A DNA stretch of 7,192 bases from Verrucomicrobiales bacterium. Lineage in GTDB: Bacteria > Verrucomicrobiota > Verrucomicrobiia > Verrucomicrobiales > DEV007. Shown here one piece after another: positions 1-6,203 of this stretch; the first letter of the stretch is position 1; every line of letters begins with the position of its first letter. Location of the stretch: contig PAPL01000024.1 of the NCBI GenBank assembly GCA_002708885.1, positions 16,837-24,028 of the forward strand, given 5' to 3'. Position numbers and translations under genes: made by a program. Under the pieces are notes generated by a model that saw nothing but the letters and a program-made list of their open reading frames with translations, was not told the DNA's origin and made no database searches.

Positions 1-423
1 CAATACCACATCAGCAATCAGATATGTTTTCTTTAACAGATCAGGATCAGAAACATTACAGCTATCGAGAACCTCAATAAATTCGAATTCCTTTAGTGCT
101 GAACATGGTCGATAAGATTCTCTAAAGTCATTCTCAATCTGATCAGCTAAATTTGCCCCATAACGCCAAAAAACAATTGAATTAGCAGATTGATCATTAG
201 GGACTGATAATTGCTCTCCTAAAAGCGTTTCAATCAAAGAGGTCTTACCACTACCCTTAGCACCAATCACCATCACTACGAGCGGACTATCAAGTGCCGC
301 GGCCGCAGAACTTAGGCCGGCAAGTTCAGTTTCAGCCATGCCAAGATCATGGCCAGCTTCCCTAAAAGTAGTTAAGAGTCTCCGCAAGCCTTCACGAGCA
401 GAAAAAAAATCATCAGCTTGCAT
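1..423 (-). CDS. Dynamin-like P-loop GTPase, N-terminal part (cut by window edge)
   Basis: The visible 141 codons are open to base 1, so the C-terminus lies outside the window. The product begins MQADDFFSAREGL. After an approximately 45-residue, probably helical lead it has a hydrophobic strand (LVVMVI, 48-53) and a clear Walker A/G1 motif, GAKGSGKT, at residues 54-61 (bases 241-264). The next stretch, SLIETLLGEQLSVP and then IVFWRYG, resembles the switch I region of bacterial dynamin-like GTPases, which bind GTP and often act on membranes. Where such proteins carry the G3 motif DTPG, this one has LDSCN (119-123), followed by a Lys-Lys and an 'IADVVL' strand that fits the segment after switch II. 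The ATG at 421-423 is chosen because an in-frame TAA lies four codons upstream. No good ribosome binding site is visible. The gene follows the polysaccharide deacetylase in the same direction with a 56 bp gap, so the two may be co-transcribed. The P-loop is certain; the dynamin assignment is moderate, and another TRAFAC GTPase or a P-loop ATPase remains possible. Confidence 0.7.
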   Translation of the reverse strand, partial: MQADDFFSAREGLRRLLTTFREAGHDLGMAETELAGLSSAAAALDSPLVVMVIGAKGSGKTSLIETLLGEQLSVPNDQSANSIVFWRYGANLADQIENDFRESYRPCSALKEFEFIEVLDSCNVSDPDLLKKTYLIADVVL

Positions 424-479
424 GCTGTAATCTTAGCAGGACTTTCAGTCAGTGTAAATTGAGTTAGAGATGCCCTTTC

Positions 480-1382
480 TCATTGGATGTTTTTTCGTTC
501 CTTCCTATCAACAGTGCTACTAAGGAGATTATTACCAAAGTCAGATAAAGTAGCAATGCTGCGCCTCTCTATTGCAATGAGCTGGCTGACAGTAACAAAT
601 CGATAACCATTTGAAAGTAGCCCGTCAAGTGCCCTAGGCATAGCCGCGATGGTCGGCCCATGAATATCATGGGCAAGCACAATTTCACCCGGATCAGTTT
701 CTGAAATAATTCGATGAGCCACCACATCAGATCCTGGACGCTTCCAATCCTCAGGATCAACGGCCCACATGATTGTGCTGTATCCGAATTCTTTTTTCAA
801 CCAGACCTTAACCCTATCATTGATATGCCCACCAGGAGGCCGAAGGATGCGGGGCTTGACTCCACAAGCCGCAACAATTGCCCTCTCGCAACCGAGCACT
901 TCGGCCCGCGCCTCCTCAACACTGATTCTACTTAAATACTTATGATTGACTGTGTGATTTCCTATCTCATGCCCTTCAGCAATCATTCTTCTAATTAACT
1001 GCGGATACCTTCTCGCATTTGTTCCCACAACAAAAAAGGTCGCTTTTATATTTCGTCTCTTCAGGATGTCCAATAATCGGGGAGTATGAACAGGATGTGG
1101 ACCATCATCAAAAGTCATAGCAATGAATGGCCCCTCAGTTCTTATTCGAGAATACGTTAAGGAACGGGCCAATCTCGGATCCACCCGAATATTAATATTT
1201 GGATTTTGAAGTGGCTCCGATTTATTTCTTTTGCGCCCACCAAACAAACCACGTCTCTTGCCATCACCATCTAAATAGGCCGTATTCCCGCCATTTTCAT
1301 ATTTCCCTCCAGTAGATGAACATCCCAGCATAAGGATTAGAGAAATGGTAATGAATCCAAATAGAGTGAATGGTTTTATCAT
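480..1382 (-). CDS. Lipoprotein polysaccharide deacetylase (NodB homology domain)
   Basis: This is a complete 300-residue protein. The N-terminus is a lipoprotein signal: a hydrophobic stretch (residues 5-20) ending in MLGC with Cys21 as the likely lipidated residue, then SS. A basic, Gly-rich linker (41-54, GKRRGLFGGRKRNK) follows. The NodB carbohydrate esterase 4 domain spans about residues 85-272 with all five family motifs: TFDDGP (90-95, catalytic and metal-binding Asp), HTVNH (143-147, the two metal His), RPPGG (181-185), DPEDW (209-213) and LAHDIH (236-241, catalytic His). Family members remove acetyl groups, in a metal-dependent way, from N-acetylglucosamine polymers such as peptidoglycan, chitin or exopolysaccharide. 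The substrate here cannot be read from sequence; the envelope location makes peptidoglycan or an exopolymer plausible. The ATG has no clear Shine-Dalgarno upstream, but it gives a well-formed signal sequence. The gene is divergent from the peptidase gene and sits just upstream of the GTPase gene in the same direction. Confidence 0.93.
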   Translation of the reverse strand: MIKPFTLFGFITISLILMLGCSSTGGKYENGGNTAYLDGDGKRRGLFGGRKRNKSEPLQNPNINIRVDPRLARSLTYSRIRTEGPFIAMTFDDGPHPVHTPRLLDILKRRNIKATFFVVGTNARRYPQLIRRMIAEGHEIGNHTVNHKYLSRISVEEARAEVLGCERAIVAACGVKPRILRPPGGHINDRVKVWLKKEFGYSTIMWAVDPEDWKRPGSDVVAHRIISETDPGEIVLAHDIHGPTIAAMPRALDGLLSNGYRFVTVSQLIAIERRSIATLSDFGNNLLSSTVDRKERKNIQ

Positions 1383-1566
1383 AAATAGTTAATATTACTT
1401 AAGCATTCTTATTGAACAACGCGAGAAGGAAACCTAAAAAATATTCAGTTTTAAATGAATGCAAACTAGCGCCAATGTAAAAGGTTAGCACTGATGGTTT
1501 TATTTATAATAACGCTTTCACTTAATTGATGGAATGTGATATGGGATTTGTATTCGCAACATAAGA
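1383..1566. other. Divergent intergenic region, 184 bp
   Basis: This AT-rich stretch separates the minus-strand deacetylase gene from the plus-strand peptidase gene and must hold the start signals of both. I see no open reading frame of note, no tRNA-like fold and no convincing inverted repeat. The only strong hexamer is a perfect TATAAT on the plus strand, listed separately. On the minus strand a poor pair (TTGTTC, 16 bp, TAATAT) could serve the deacetylase gene, but it matches the consensus weakly. Confidence 0.6.
1505..1510 (+). promoter_or_regulatory. Candidate -10 box (TATAAT) for the peptidase gene
   Basis: A perfect TATAAT lies about 57 bp before the ATG of the plus-strand peptidase gene, which would give a 5' leader of about 50 nt. 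The best -35-like hexamer, TTAGCA at 1485-1490, matches at four of six positions but is only 14 bp away, which is too close for a standard sigma-70 promoter. The call therefore rests on the -10 hexamer alone, in AT-rich DNA where chance matches are common. Confidence 0.3.
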
Positions 1567-2565
1567 ATGGGAGCAATTATCATAACATTCCTTACGCTCC
1601 AATCTGTAGAGTATTCAAGGCCTTGGCCTGAAGAATTTAATTCACCTAAAGCTGAGTGGACTGAGGTGAAAACATTAAATGGATACAAATACGAAACCAA
1701 TTCGTACCTCATCATTGCGGACCAAAGAATAAGAAAAAATAAAGTTAATGAAATCGCTACTTTAGCGGAATCGGTTCATCGTGCTTTGATTCTATTTCCG
1801 ATTCAATTGATTTGCAAAGACAGGACAGAAAACAAAAAAAAACATGTAGTGCGCATCTTTGAAAAAGAGTCGGAATATTTTAAATCGGGTTCTCCTAAAG
1901 GAACAATAGGATACTTCGATGGCCGCACTGAAGAGGTGAGGGTACTCCTTAATCACTTAATAGAAAAAAAGAATGAAGGATCGAACCTGCAACCGCGTCA
2001 ACGCTATCGTGTACTCACACATGAACTGATTCATCAAGCCATGGGGGATCAATTCCATGCATTACCTACATGGCTCAGCGAAGGAATGGCTGAATATTTT
2101 TCAGCAATGCAATATGCACCAGGAAGATACAGATTTGTAAACTCCTCAAAGCAAATCATCGATCATTTGAATGTTATCTGGTTACATGGAAAACACAAAA
2201 CTGTTGTAGTTCCATCCATTAAGACTCTCACGATAATGTCTGCTCATACTTGGGCCAAAGACAACAGAACTAATGAAAGGAACGCTTACGCTAAATATGC
2301 GGGCGCATTATTTTTAACTCACTATCAAATGGAACTTGCGTCTCGCAATCTGGGAGGGCTCAGAGGATTTCTTGAGAATTCAGTAAACAATATCCATGAC
2401 CATAAGACAAAATCAGTTCGTTTCGCTCCAGCTGATCAGGCAATGCTTTGGAAAGATAAATCGCTCAATAAAATCGAGTCACAAATCTGTGAATATTGGA
2501 AAAAGAAAGGGCTAGATCTCCGTTTTAATGGAAAGATCAATACCGCTGAGCCAAGTGAAAAATAG
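1567..2565 (+). CDS. Predicted secreted zinc metallopeptidase, gluzincin / peptidase MA-like (DUF1570-type)
   Basis: This is a 332-residue protein and the only plus-strand gene. The zinc site is visible: THELIH at 151-156 (HExxH: His152, Glu153, His156) and, 15 residues later, WLSEGMAEYF (169-178), whose Glu172 is in the position of the third zinc ligand of gluzincins. The segments before it (TNSYLI near 45-49; VRIFEKESEYF near 95-105; GTIGYFDGRTEEVRVLLN, 112-129) follow the order seen in peptidase MA-like / DUF1570 proteins, which are frequent in Planctomycetes and Verrucomicrobia. The region YAKYAGALFLTHY (241-253) fits the helices after the active site. The substrate is unknown. The ATG is the only standard start, because an in-frame TGA occurs 30 bp upstream at 1537. 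It leaves a short signal-like stretch (MGAIIITFLTLQS) with no basic residue, so export is likely but not certain. The gene converges on the cytochrome-LRR gene. Confidence 0.8.
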   Translation: MGAIIITFLTLQSVEYSRPWPEEFNSPKAEWTEVKTLNGYKYETNSYLIIADQRIRKNKVNEIATLAESVHRALILFPIQLICKDRTENKKKHVVRIFEKESEYFKSGSPKGTIGYFDGRTEEVRVLLNHLIEKKNEGSNLQPRQRYRVLTHELIHQAMGDQFHALPTWLSEGMAEYFSAMQYAPGRYRFVNSSKQIIDHLNVIWLHGKHKTVVVPSIKTLTIMSAHTWAKDNRTNERNAYAKYAGALFLTHYQMELASRNLGGLRGFLENSVNNIHDHKTKSVRFAPADQAMLWKDKSLNKIESQICEYWKKKGLDLRFNGKINTAEPSEK

Positions 2566-2568
2566 AAA

Positions 2569-3600
2569 CTATTCTTTCTTGGGTTCTTCAGGTTTATCTT
2601 CTTTTTTGGGCTCTTTCCAGCCCATGTTTATATTTAAACCTGGAATAGCTTCCTTAAGTTTATTGGCACCTGCTTCAGTGACACCTGTCTGCCACACGTA
2701 TAACTTTTTCAGTTTCTTTAAGCCTTTAAGATGTTCGAGCCCCGCATCTGTTACATTGGTTCCATAAACATTAAGGTATTCAAGATTCGTAAGTTTGCCG
2801 ACGTGCTGGAGCATCTGATCAGTTATACCCGTATTCTCAAGGTGTAATTTAGTCAGCATTGATAATTGTCCAACATCAGATGCGGATTGATCGGTGATAC
2901 CACTACGTGAAACGTCTAACCATGTGAGATGAGTCTTTACTGGAATTAAAAGTTTCACCTGAGCATCATTGAAACTCTTTGCAACATTAATAGCGTTAGC
3001 AGACAAATATTTGGTGTCTTGAGCAAGTTGCATAATTAGAACCCCCGCCTTATCTATCGCGCTTACTGCACCTGCGTCGGCAGGCTGATCAAGATCAGGA
3101 AGATTAAACGCTTTCGAAATGACCACCTCCTTTGGCTTAGAGTAAACAAGACCAGCTATAATTGTCCCAACATCACCAGGAACATTGAGTTCTGAGATTT
3201 TTTTATCAAAACTGGCCCCTTCCGCTATCCACCAGTTAATTATCTTTTTCTGTTCCGCACTGAGACGATCCTTGCCCTCAGGAGGCATCACATCCTCATC
3301 ATCATCAGGAAGCATAATGCGCTCAATGAGGGTACTTTCATCTAACTTGCCGCCCACTACAGTTTCGCTCTTTTCTATCTCTTCCTTGTTATGCAAGCGG
3401 AACTTACCCTTTGCTTTAAGAGCTCCATGACATTCTGTGCATCTTGAAGCTAGTATCGGAGCAATGACATGCTCATATGCCTTGTCAGTCTCAGGATTAA
3501 CTTTCCTTTCTTCAGCCTCCGCGGAAACGGTCTGAATCATGAAACTTACTACTGAAAGAGCAGTAATTGTAAAAATAGCGATGAGTTTTTGTAGCAGCAT
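2569..3600 (-). CDS. Secreted c-type cytochrome with leucine-rich repeats (planctomycete-type)
   Basis: This is a complete 343-residue protein. A Sec signal peptide (1-27) ends in VSA before EAEE. A monohaem cytochrome c domain follows at about 40-130. The haem-binding CTECH is at 54-58, in the context IAPILASRCTECHG. A distal Met105 in VMPPEGKDRLS is the probable axial ligand, and the domain closes with WWIAEGA (123-129). This is the pattern of the cytochrome c domain common in Planctomycetes and Verrucomicrobia. After a linker (130-220) four leucine-rich repeats of about 24 residues run from 224 to 321, with signatures such as LTWLDVSRSGITD and LEYLNVYGTNVTD. The charged tail repeats EPKKE. 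The likely role is periplasmic or surface electron transfer combined with a protein-binding surface; the partner is unknown. It shares no operon with the genes on either side: 181 bp separate it from gatB, and the peptidase gene faces it with 3 bp between stop codons. The ATG is supported by the signal peptide. Confidence 0.9.
   Translation of the reverse strand: MLLQKLIAIFTITALSVVSFMIQTVSAEAEERKVNPETDKAYEHVIAPILASRCTECHGALKAKGKFRLHNKEEIEKSETVVGGKLDESTLIERIMLPDDDEDVMPPEGKDRLSAEQKKIINWWIAEGASFDKKISELNVPGDVGTIIAGLVYSKPKEVVISKAFNLPDLDQPADAGAVSAIDKAGVLIMQLAQDTKYLSANAINVAKSFNDAQVKLLIPVKTHLTWLDVSRSGITDQSASDVGQLSMLTKLHLENTGITDQMLQHVGKLTNLEYLNVYGTNVTDAGLEHLKGLKKLKKLYVWQTGVTEAGANKLKEAIPGLNINMGWKEPKKEDKPEEPKKE
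2638..2931 (-). repeat. Leucine-rich repeat array (protein level, four units)
   Basis: Four consecutive units of 24-25 residues lie in the cytochrome protein: 224-248 (starting HLTWLDVS), 249-272 (LTKLHLEN), 273-296 (LEYLNVYG) and 297-321 (LKKLYVWQ). Each has the pattern LxxLxLxxTxITDxGLxxLxxLxx with some variation, and three of four contain the T-[DE] turn after I/V-T. The units are diverged at DNA level and are not a nucleotide tandem repeat. Confidence 0.85.
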
Positions 3601-3781
3601 AAAAATCTTAGGTTTTGCAGTTTACTTCCCTATCATTAGGAAAATCACATAAAAATAAAGGGTTATTTTGTGGTTGAGAGACAAAGAAGTCAATTCCTCA
3701 TGTGATCTAGCTCATTAAAGAAATGAATCCCAAAAAAGGATCTATATAAAACAATGCAATTAGACAATTATCTGACTCAAA
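3601..3781. other. Intergenic region between gatB and the cytochrome gene, 181 bp
   Basis: This AT-rich gap follows the gatB stop codon and precedes the cytochrome-LRR ATG on the minus strand. It holds a plausible minus-strand sigma-70-type promoter, listed separately, and no tRNA-like or riboswitch-like fold that I can recognise. A strong intrinsic terminator for gatB is not visible; the best inverted repeat is only 4 bp (ATCC/GGAT at 3727-3741). Confidence 0.6.
3665..3693 (-). promoter_or_regulatory. Candidate sigma-70-type promoter for the cytochrome-LRR gene
   Basis: On the minus strand TTGACT (3688-3693, five of six matches to TTGACA) is followed after exactly 17 bp by CAAAAT (3665-3670, four of six matches to TATAAT). 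Transcription would begin near 3658, leaving a leader of roughly 58 nt before the ATG. Position, strand and spacing are all right, but the -10 is imperfect and the flanks are AT-rich. Confidence 0.4.
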
Positions 3782-5233
3782 TCAGAGGATCCTCTTCCGC
3801 AATAGATCTCCTATTATTTTTGGATTTGCTTTTCCCTGACTCGCTTTCATTACTTGGCCCGTTAACCAATTAATTAGCTTCTCGTTACCTTCTTTGATTT
3901 CCTTCACCTTTTCAGGATTTTCAGCAACGACTTGCTCTACGATAGACTCAACGAGATTGGCATCTGCGGGCTCAAATCCAAGTTCCTTGATAATGGCATC
4001 AGGTTCCTTATCAGGATTATCAAATAGTACTGCAAAAATTTCCTTTGCTTGATTATTGGATATTTTCCCCGATTCAACCATATTAATAATTGAAGCAAGT
4101 TTAGTTGGAGAGACTGGGCATTGAGTAACTTTAAGATCACGATCATTCAAAACTGCCAACACATTATTGATGACCCAATTCGCTACTTTTTTCTTCGCCT
4201 CCGATTCATTTGCCGTCTCTTCAAAATATAATGCTAAATCGCGATCACTTGAAAGCACACTCGCATCATATTCACTAATTGAAAAATCCCTCACGAATCG
4301 CTCTGCTTTTTGGTGCGGAAGTTCCGGAACCTGATGACTCATCTTTTTAATAATATCATCAGTCTTCACAGGCAATAGATCTGGGTCCGGAAAGTATCTA
4401 TAATCGTGGGCATCCTCTTTCGTTCTCATTTGCTGAGTCTCGCCCAAGTCATCATCCCAACGGCGCGTTGACTGCACAAGCTCTCCACCCTCCTCAAGTA
4501 CACGTACCTGACGACTTATTTCGTAATGAAGAGCACGCCGCACAGCACTTACCGAATTCATGTTTTTCAACTCTATTTTAACACCAAGCTCTTCCTGTGA
4601 TTCTGGCCTAACTGAAACATTGACATCACAACGCATCTGCCCCTTTTCCATATCAGCATCTGAGAGGTCTCCATAAATTAATATCTGCCTAAGGGAATTC
4701 AAGTAAGCGAATGCCTCCTCAGCCGAGGCAATTTCCGGCTCACTGACAATTTCCATAAGGGGCGTACCGGCCCGATTAAAATCTATAGAGGTGCCTTGAG
4801 ATGAATGTGTGCTCTTTGCCACGTCCTCTTCAAGATGAATTCGAGTCAGGCCGATCAGCTTGCCAGATTCCTGGATGTTTTTCTGAAAGTCTTTTGGATA
4901 GCAATGATCATAAAGAGGAACTCCTCCTCCCAGACAAAGAGGCAAATCGAACTGGCTGATCTGATAATTTTTCGGCATATCGGGATAAAAGTAATTCTTT
5001 CTGTCCCACTTACTGATAGGAGGAGTCTCACACCCGAGCATAATTCCAGCCAAGACAGTCCTCTCTATGGCCCCCCTATTAAGTACTGGCAAAGCTCCAG
5101 GCAAACCAAGACAGGTCGGGCAGGTGTTCTTATTAGGATCATCGCCAAAACTTACAGGACATGAACAAAACATTTTGCTTCGTGTCTTAAGTTGAACGTG
5201 AACCTCCAAGCCTATAGTTGTGATATATTGCAC
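3782..5233 (-). CDS. gatB: Aspartyl/glutamyl-tRNA(Asn/Gln) amidotransferase subunit B
   Basis: This complete 483-residue protein is close to the usual GatB length of about 475-480. GatB is the tRNA-binding and kinase subunit of GatCAB, which turns misacylated Glu-tRNA(Gln) and/or Asp-tRNA(Asn) into the correct amide forms in the cytoplasm using ATP and ammonia delivered from GatA. Diagnostic features are IGLEVHVQLKT (7-17), FCSCP and CPTCLGLPGALPVLN with Cys23, Cys25, Cys38 and Cys41 as probable zinc ligands, WDRKNYFYPDMPKNYQISQ, then RIHLEEDVAKS, FNRAGTPLMEIVSEPEI and the C-terminal YqeY-like domain ending GQVMKASQGKANP. The start is GTG at 5231-5233, although the gene could be listed with Met. 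The family N-terminus (M-x-Y-x-x-x-IGLEVH) fits it exactly, and an in-frame stop lies ten codons further up with no ATG between. No Shine-Dalgarno is visible. gatA and gatC are not in the window, so the subunits must be encoded elsewhere. Confidence 0.97.
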   Translation of the reverse strand: MQYITTIGLEVHVQLKTRSKMFCSCPVSFGDDPNKNTCPTCLGLPGALPVLNRGAIERTVLAGIMLGCETPPISKWDRKNYFYPDMPKNYQISQFDLPLCLGGGVPLYDHCYPKDFQKNIQESGKLIGLTRIHLEEDVAKSTHSSQGTSIDFNRAGTPLMEIVSEPEIASAEEAFAYLNSLRQILIYGDLSDADMEKGQMRCDVNVSVRPESQEELGVKIELKNMNSVSAVRRALHYEISRQVRVLEEGGELVQSTRRWDDDLGETQQMRTKEDAHDYRYFPDPDLLPVKTDDIIKKMSHQVPELPHQKAERFVRDFSISEYDASVLSSDRDLALYFEETANESEAKKKVANWVINNVLAVLNDRDLKVTQCPVSPTKLASIINMVESGKISNNQAKEIFAVLFDNPDKEPDAIIKELGFEPADANLVESIVEQVVAENPEKVKEIKEGNEKLINWLTGQVMKASQGKANPKIIGDLLRKRIL

Positions 5234-5256
5234 TTTATTATAATTTGGGATTGAGA

Positions 5257-6156
5257 TCAGGGATCAAGGCGCAATCTACTTTGTCTTCTTACAAGTAATC
5301 CTTGCTCCTGCCTATAAAGAGATTTGTCTACTATCTCCTCCACTGGCAAGTCATCAAGCAACTTATTGAACTGCGGATCAGATGCGGTCGATCTCATCTT
5401 AGGGTGATTCAGTAAACGGATATAATCTCCATTCTTAATTAACTCAGCAATTTCAGGATCATCTGCAAGGTCCCGGATTCCGGGCGTCCTTAACACTCTT
5501 GATATCTCGGGGTGTTTGGTTAATTGCCCTCCAGCCGAATCATCTTTTAAAGTAACTAAAAAATTAGATATGGCACCCGTGGCACGGGCAGAAAGCGGAT
5601 CAATTTTACCAATGACCTTTCCTATCCAATCCCTTTCCAAAGCATAATTCCATCGAGCCCAAAATGGCCTTTTAACCGCATTAGATCCGGGCTGAACAGA
5701 TACTCCTTCCTTAGTATGCTCAACAGAAAAAAGAGTGCCAGCAGTCCACAACGCTACCCCCAAAACGAAAATGAGAGCAGTGGCAGGAATCAGGCTCAAG
5801 ACCATCCCTATGGGTCCCCTAAGAACCCTTTTCTTTTCCTCTTTTCTGAACGGGCTCAGAACAAAAGCCCCGGCAAGTAACCGCAAAAATAAATAGACAC
5901 AAAACGCAGAACCTAAAGTCAGAGAAAAAATAAGTAACGGCGAGGGGTCATCCATCACATGAGATAACCATTCAGGTAAATGAGGATAAACGGCATAACC
6001 ACAATAAACACCAACCATCATACAAGCCAAACCAACAAACATCCCAATGACTCCACGCAAAAAAGCAATCACGGCTATTAAAATAACGAGACCAATAGAC
6101 AAAGTGGTAAAATTAATTGGAAAAGGCAAAGTTCCATTAAAAAGATCTGATTCCAT
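5257..6156 (-). CDS. CvpA-like four-helix membrane protein with repeat-bearing C-terminal tail
   Basis: This is a complete 299-residue protein. The first half has four predicted membrane segments at about 17-33, 35-57, 73-98 and 115-141. The first pair, with the AFLRGVIGMFVGLA turn (31-44), resembles CvpA-family proteins, inner-membrane proteins named after a colicin V production factor whose molecular role is still poorly defined. A basic cluster (SPFRKEEKKRVLRG, 101-114) between helices 3 and 4 suggests a cytoplasmic loop. The second half (about 142-299) is soluble and contains a 9-residue periodic region at 215-267, listed separately. It ends in a very basic stretch (VRRQSRLR). The ATG has only AAAGA a few bases upstream as a weak ribosome binding signal. 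The gene lies 47 bp after aroC and 23 bp before gatB on the same strand, so it probably shares their transcript. The function cannot be assigned beyond the CvpA-like fold. Confidence 0.75.
   Translation of the reverse strand: MESDLFNGTLPFPINFTTLSIGLVILIAVIAFLRGVIGMFVGLACMMVGVYCGYAVYPHLPEWLSHVMDDPSPLLIFSLTLGSAFCVYLFLRLLAGAFVLSPFRKEEKKRVLRGPIGMVLSLIPATALIFVLGVALWTAGTLFSVEHTKEGVSVQPGSNAVKRPFWARWNYALERDWIGKVIGKIDPLSARATGAISNFLVTLKDDSAGGQLTKHPEISRVLRTPGIRDLADDPEIAELIKNGDYIRLLNHPKMRSTASDPQFNKLLDDLPVEEIVDKSLYRQEQGLLVRRQSRLRLDP
5356..5514 (-). repeat. Nine-residue protein repeat, six units
   Basis: Residues 215-267 of the CvpA-like protein align in six registers 9 residues apart: HPEISRVL, TPGIRDLA, DPEIAELI, NGDYIRLL, HPKMRSTA and DPQFNKLL. 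Five of the six have Pro at position 2, and most have hydrophobic residues at positions 4, 7 and 8. This suggests a run of short helices each capped by [D/H/T]-P, similar in style to STI1-like regions. The units differ at DNA level. Confidence 0.7.
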
Positions 6157-6167
6157 TTATCTTTGGT

Positions 6168-6181
6168 AAGTATCAAGTATC
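6168..6181. repeat. Short tandem direct repeat upstream of the CvpA-like gene
   Basis: The 7-mer aagtatc occurs twice head to tail in the 47 bp gap between aroC and the CvpA-like gene, about 11 bp before the latter's ATG. It could be a binding site or chance in AT-rich DNA; no known operator is recognised. Confidence 0.35.
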
Positions 6182-6203
6182 CTGTAAAAGGAAATTATAT
6201 AAT

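Noticed and set aside
181..183. Deacetylase motif RPPGG instead of RPPYG as a sign of lost activity (residues 181-185 of the protein encoded at 480-1382)
   Set aside because: Positions given here are residue numbers. Gly at this position is seen in many active-looking family members, and all metal and catalytic residues are present.
714..935. Plus-strand open frame opposite the deacetylase gene
   Set aside because: It lies antisense to a well-supported gene and its translation has no recognisable domain or start signal.
3727..3741. Hairpin as an intrinsic terminator of gatB
   Set aside because: The stem is only 4 bp (ATCC/GGAT) with no strong following T-run.
3784..3795. Perfect 12 bp palindrome AGAGGATCCTCT at the end of gatB
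   Set aside because: It overlaps the last codons and stop of gatB and has no spacer for a loop. A chance palindrome is the simpler reading.
4805..5164. 119-codon plus-strand open frame opposite gatB
   Set aside because: It is antisense to the conserved N-terminal part of gatB and shows no family features; a shadow of the real gene.
5237..5267. TATAAT on the minus strand directly upstream of the gatB GTG as a dedicated promoter
   Set aside because: The hexamer ends only 3 bases before the start codon, so transcription would begin at or inside the first codons. The best -35 (TTGATC) is 19 bp away and weak.
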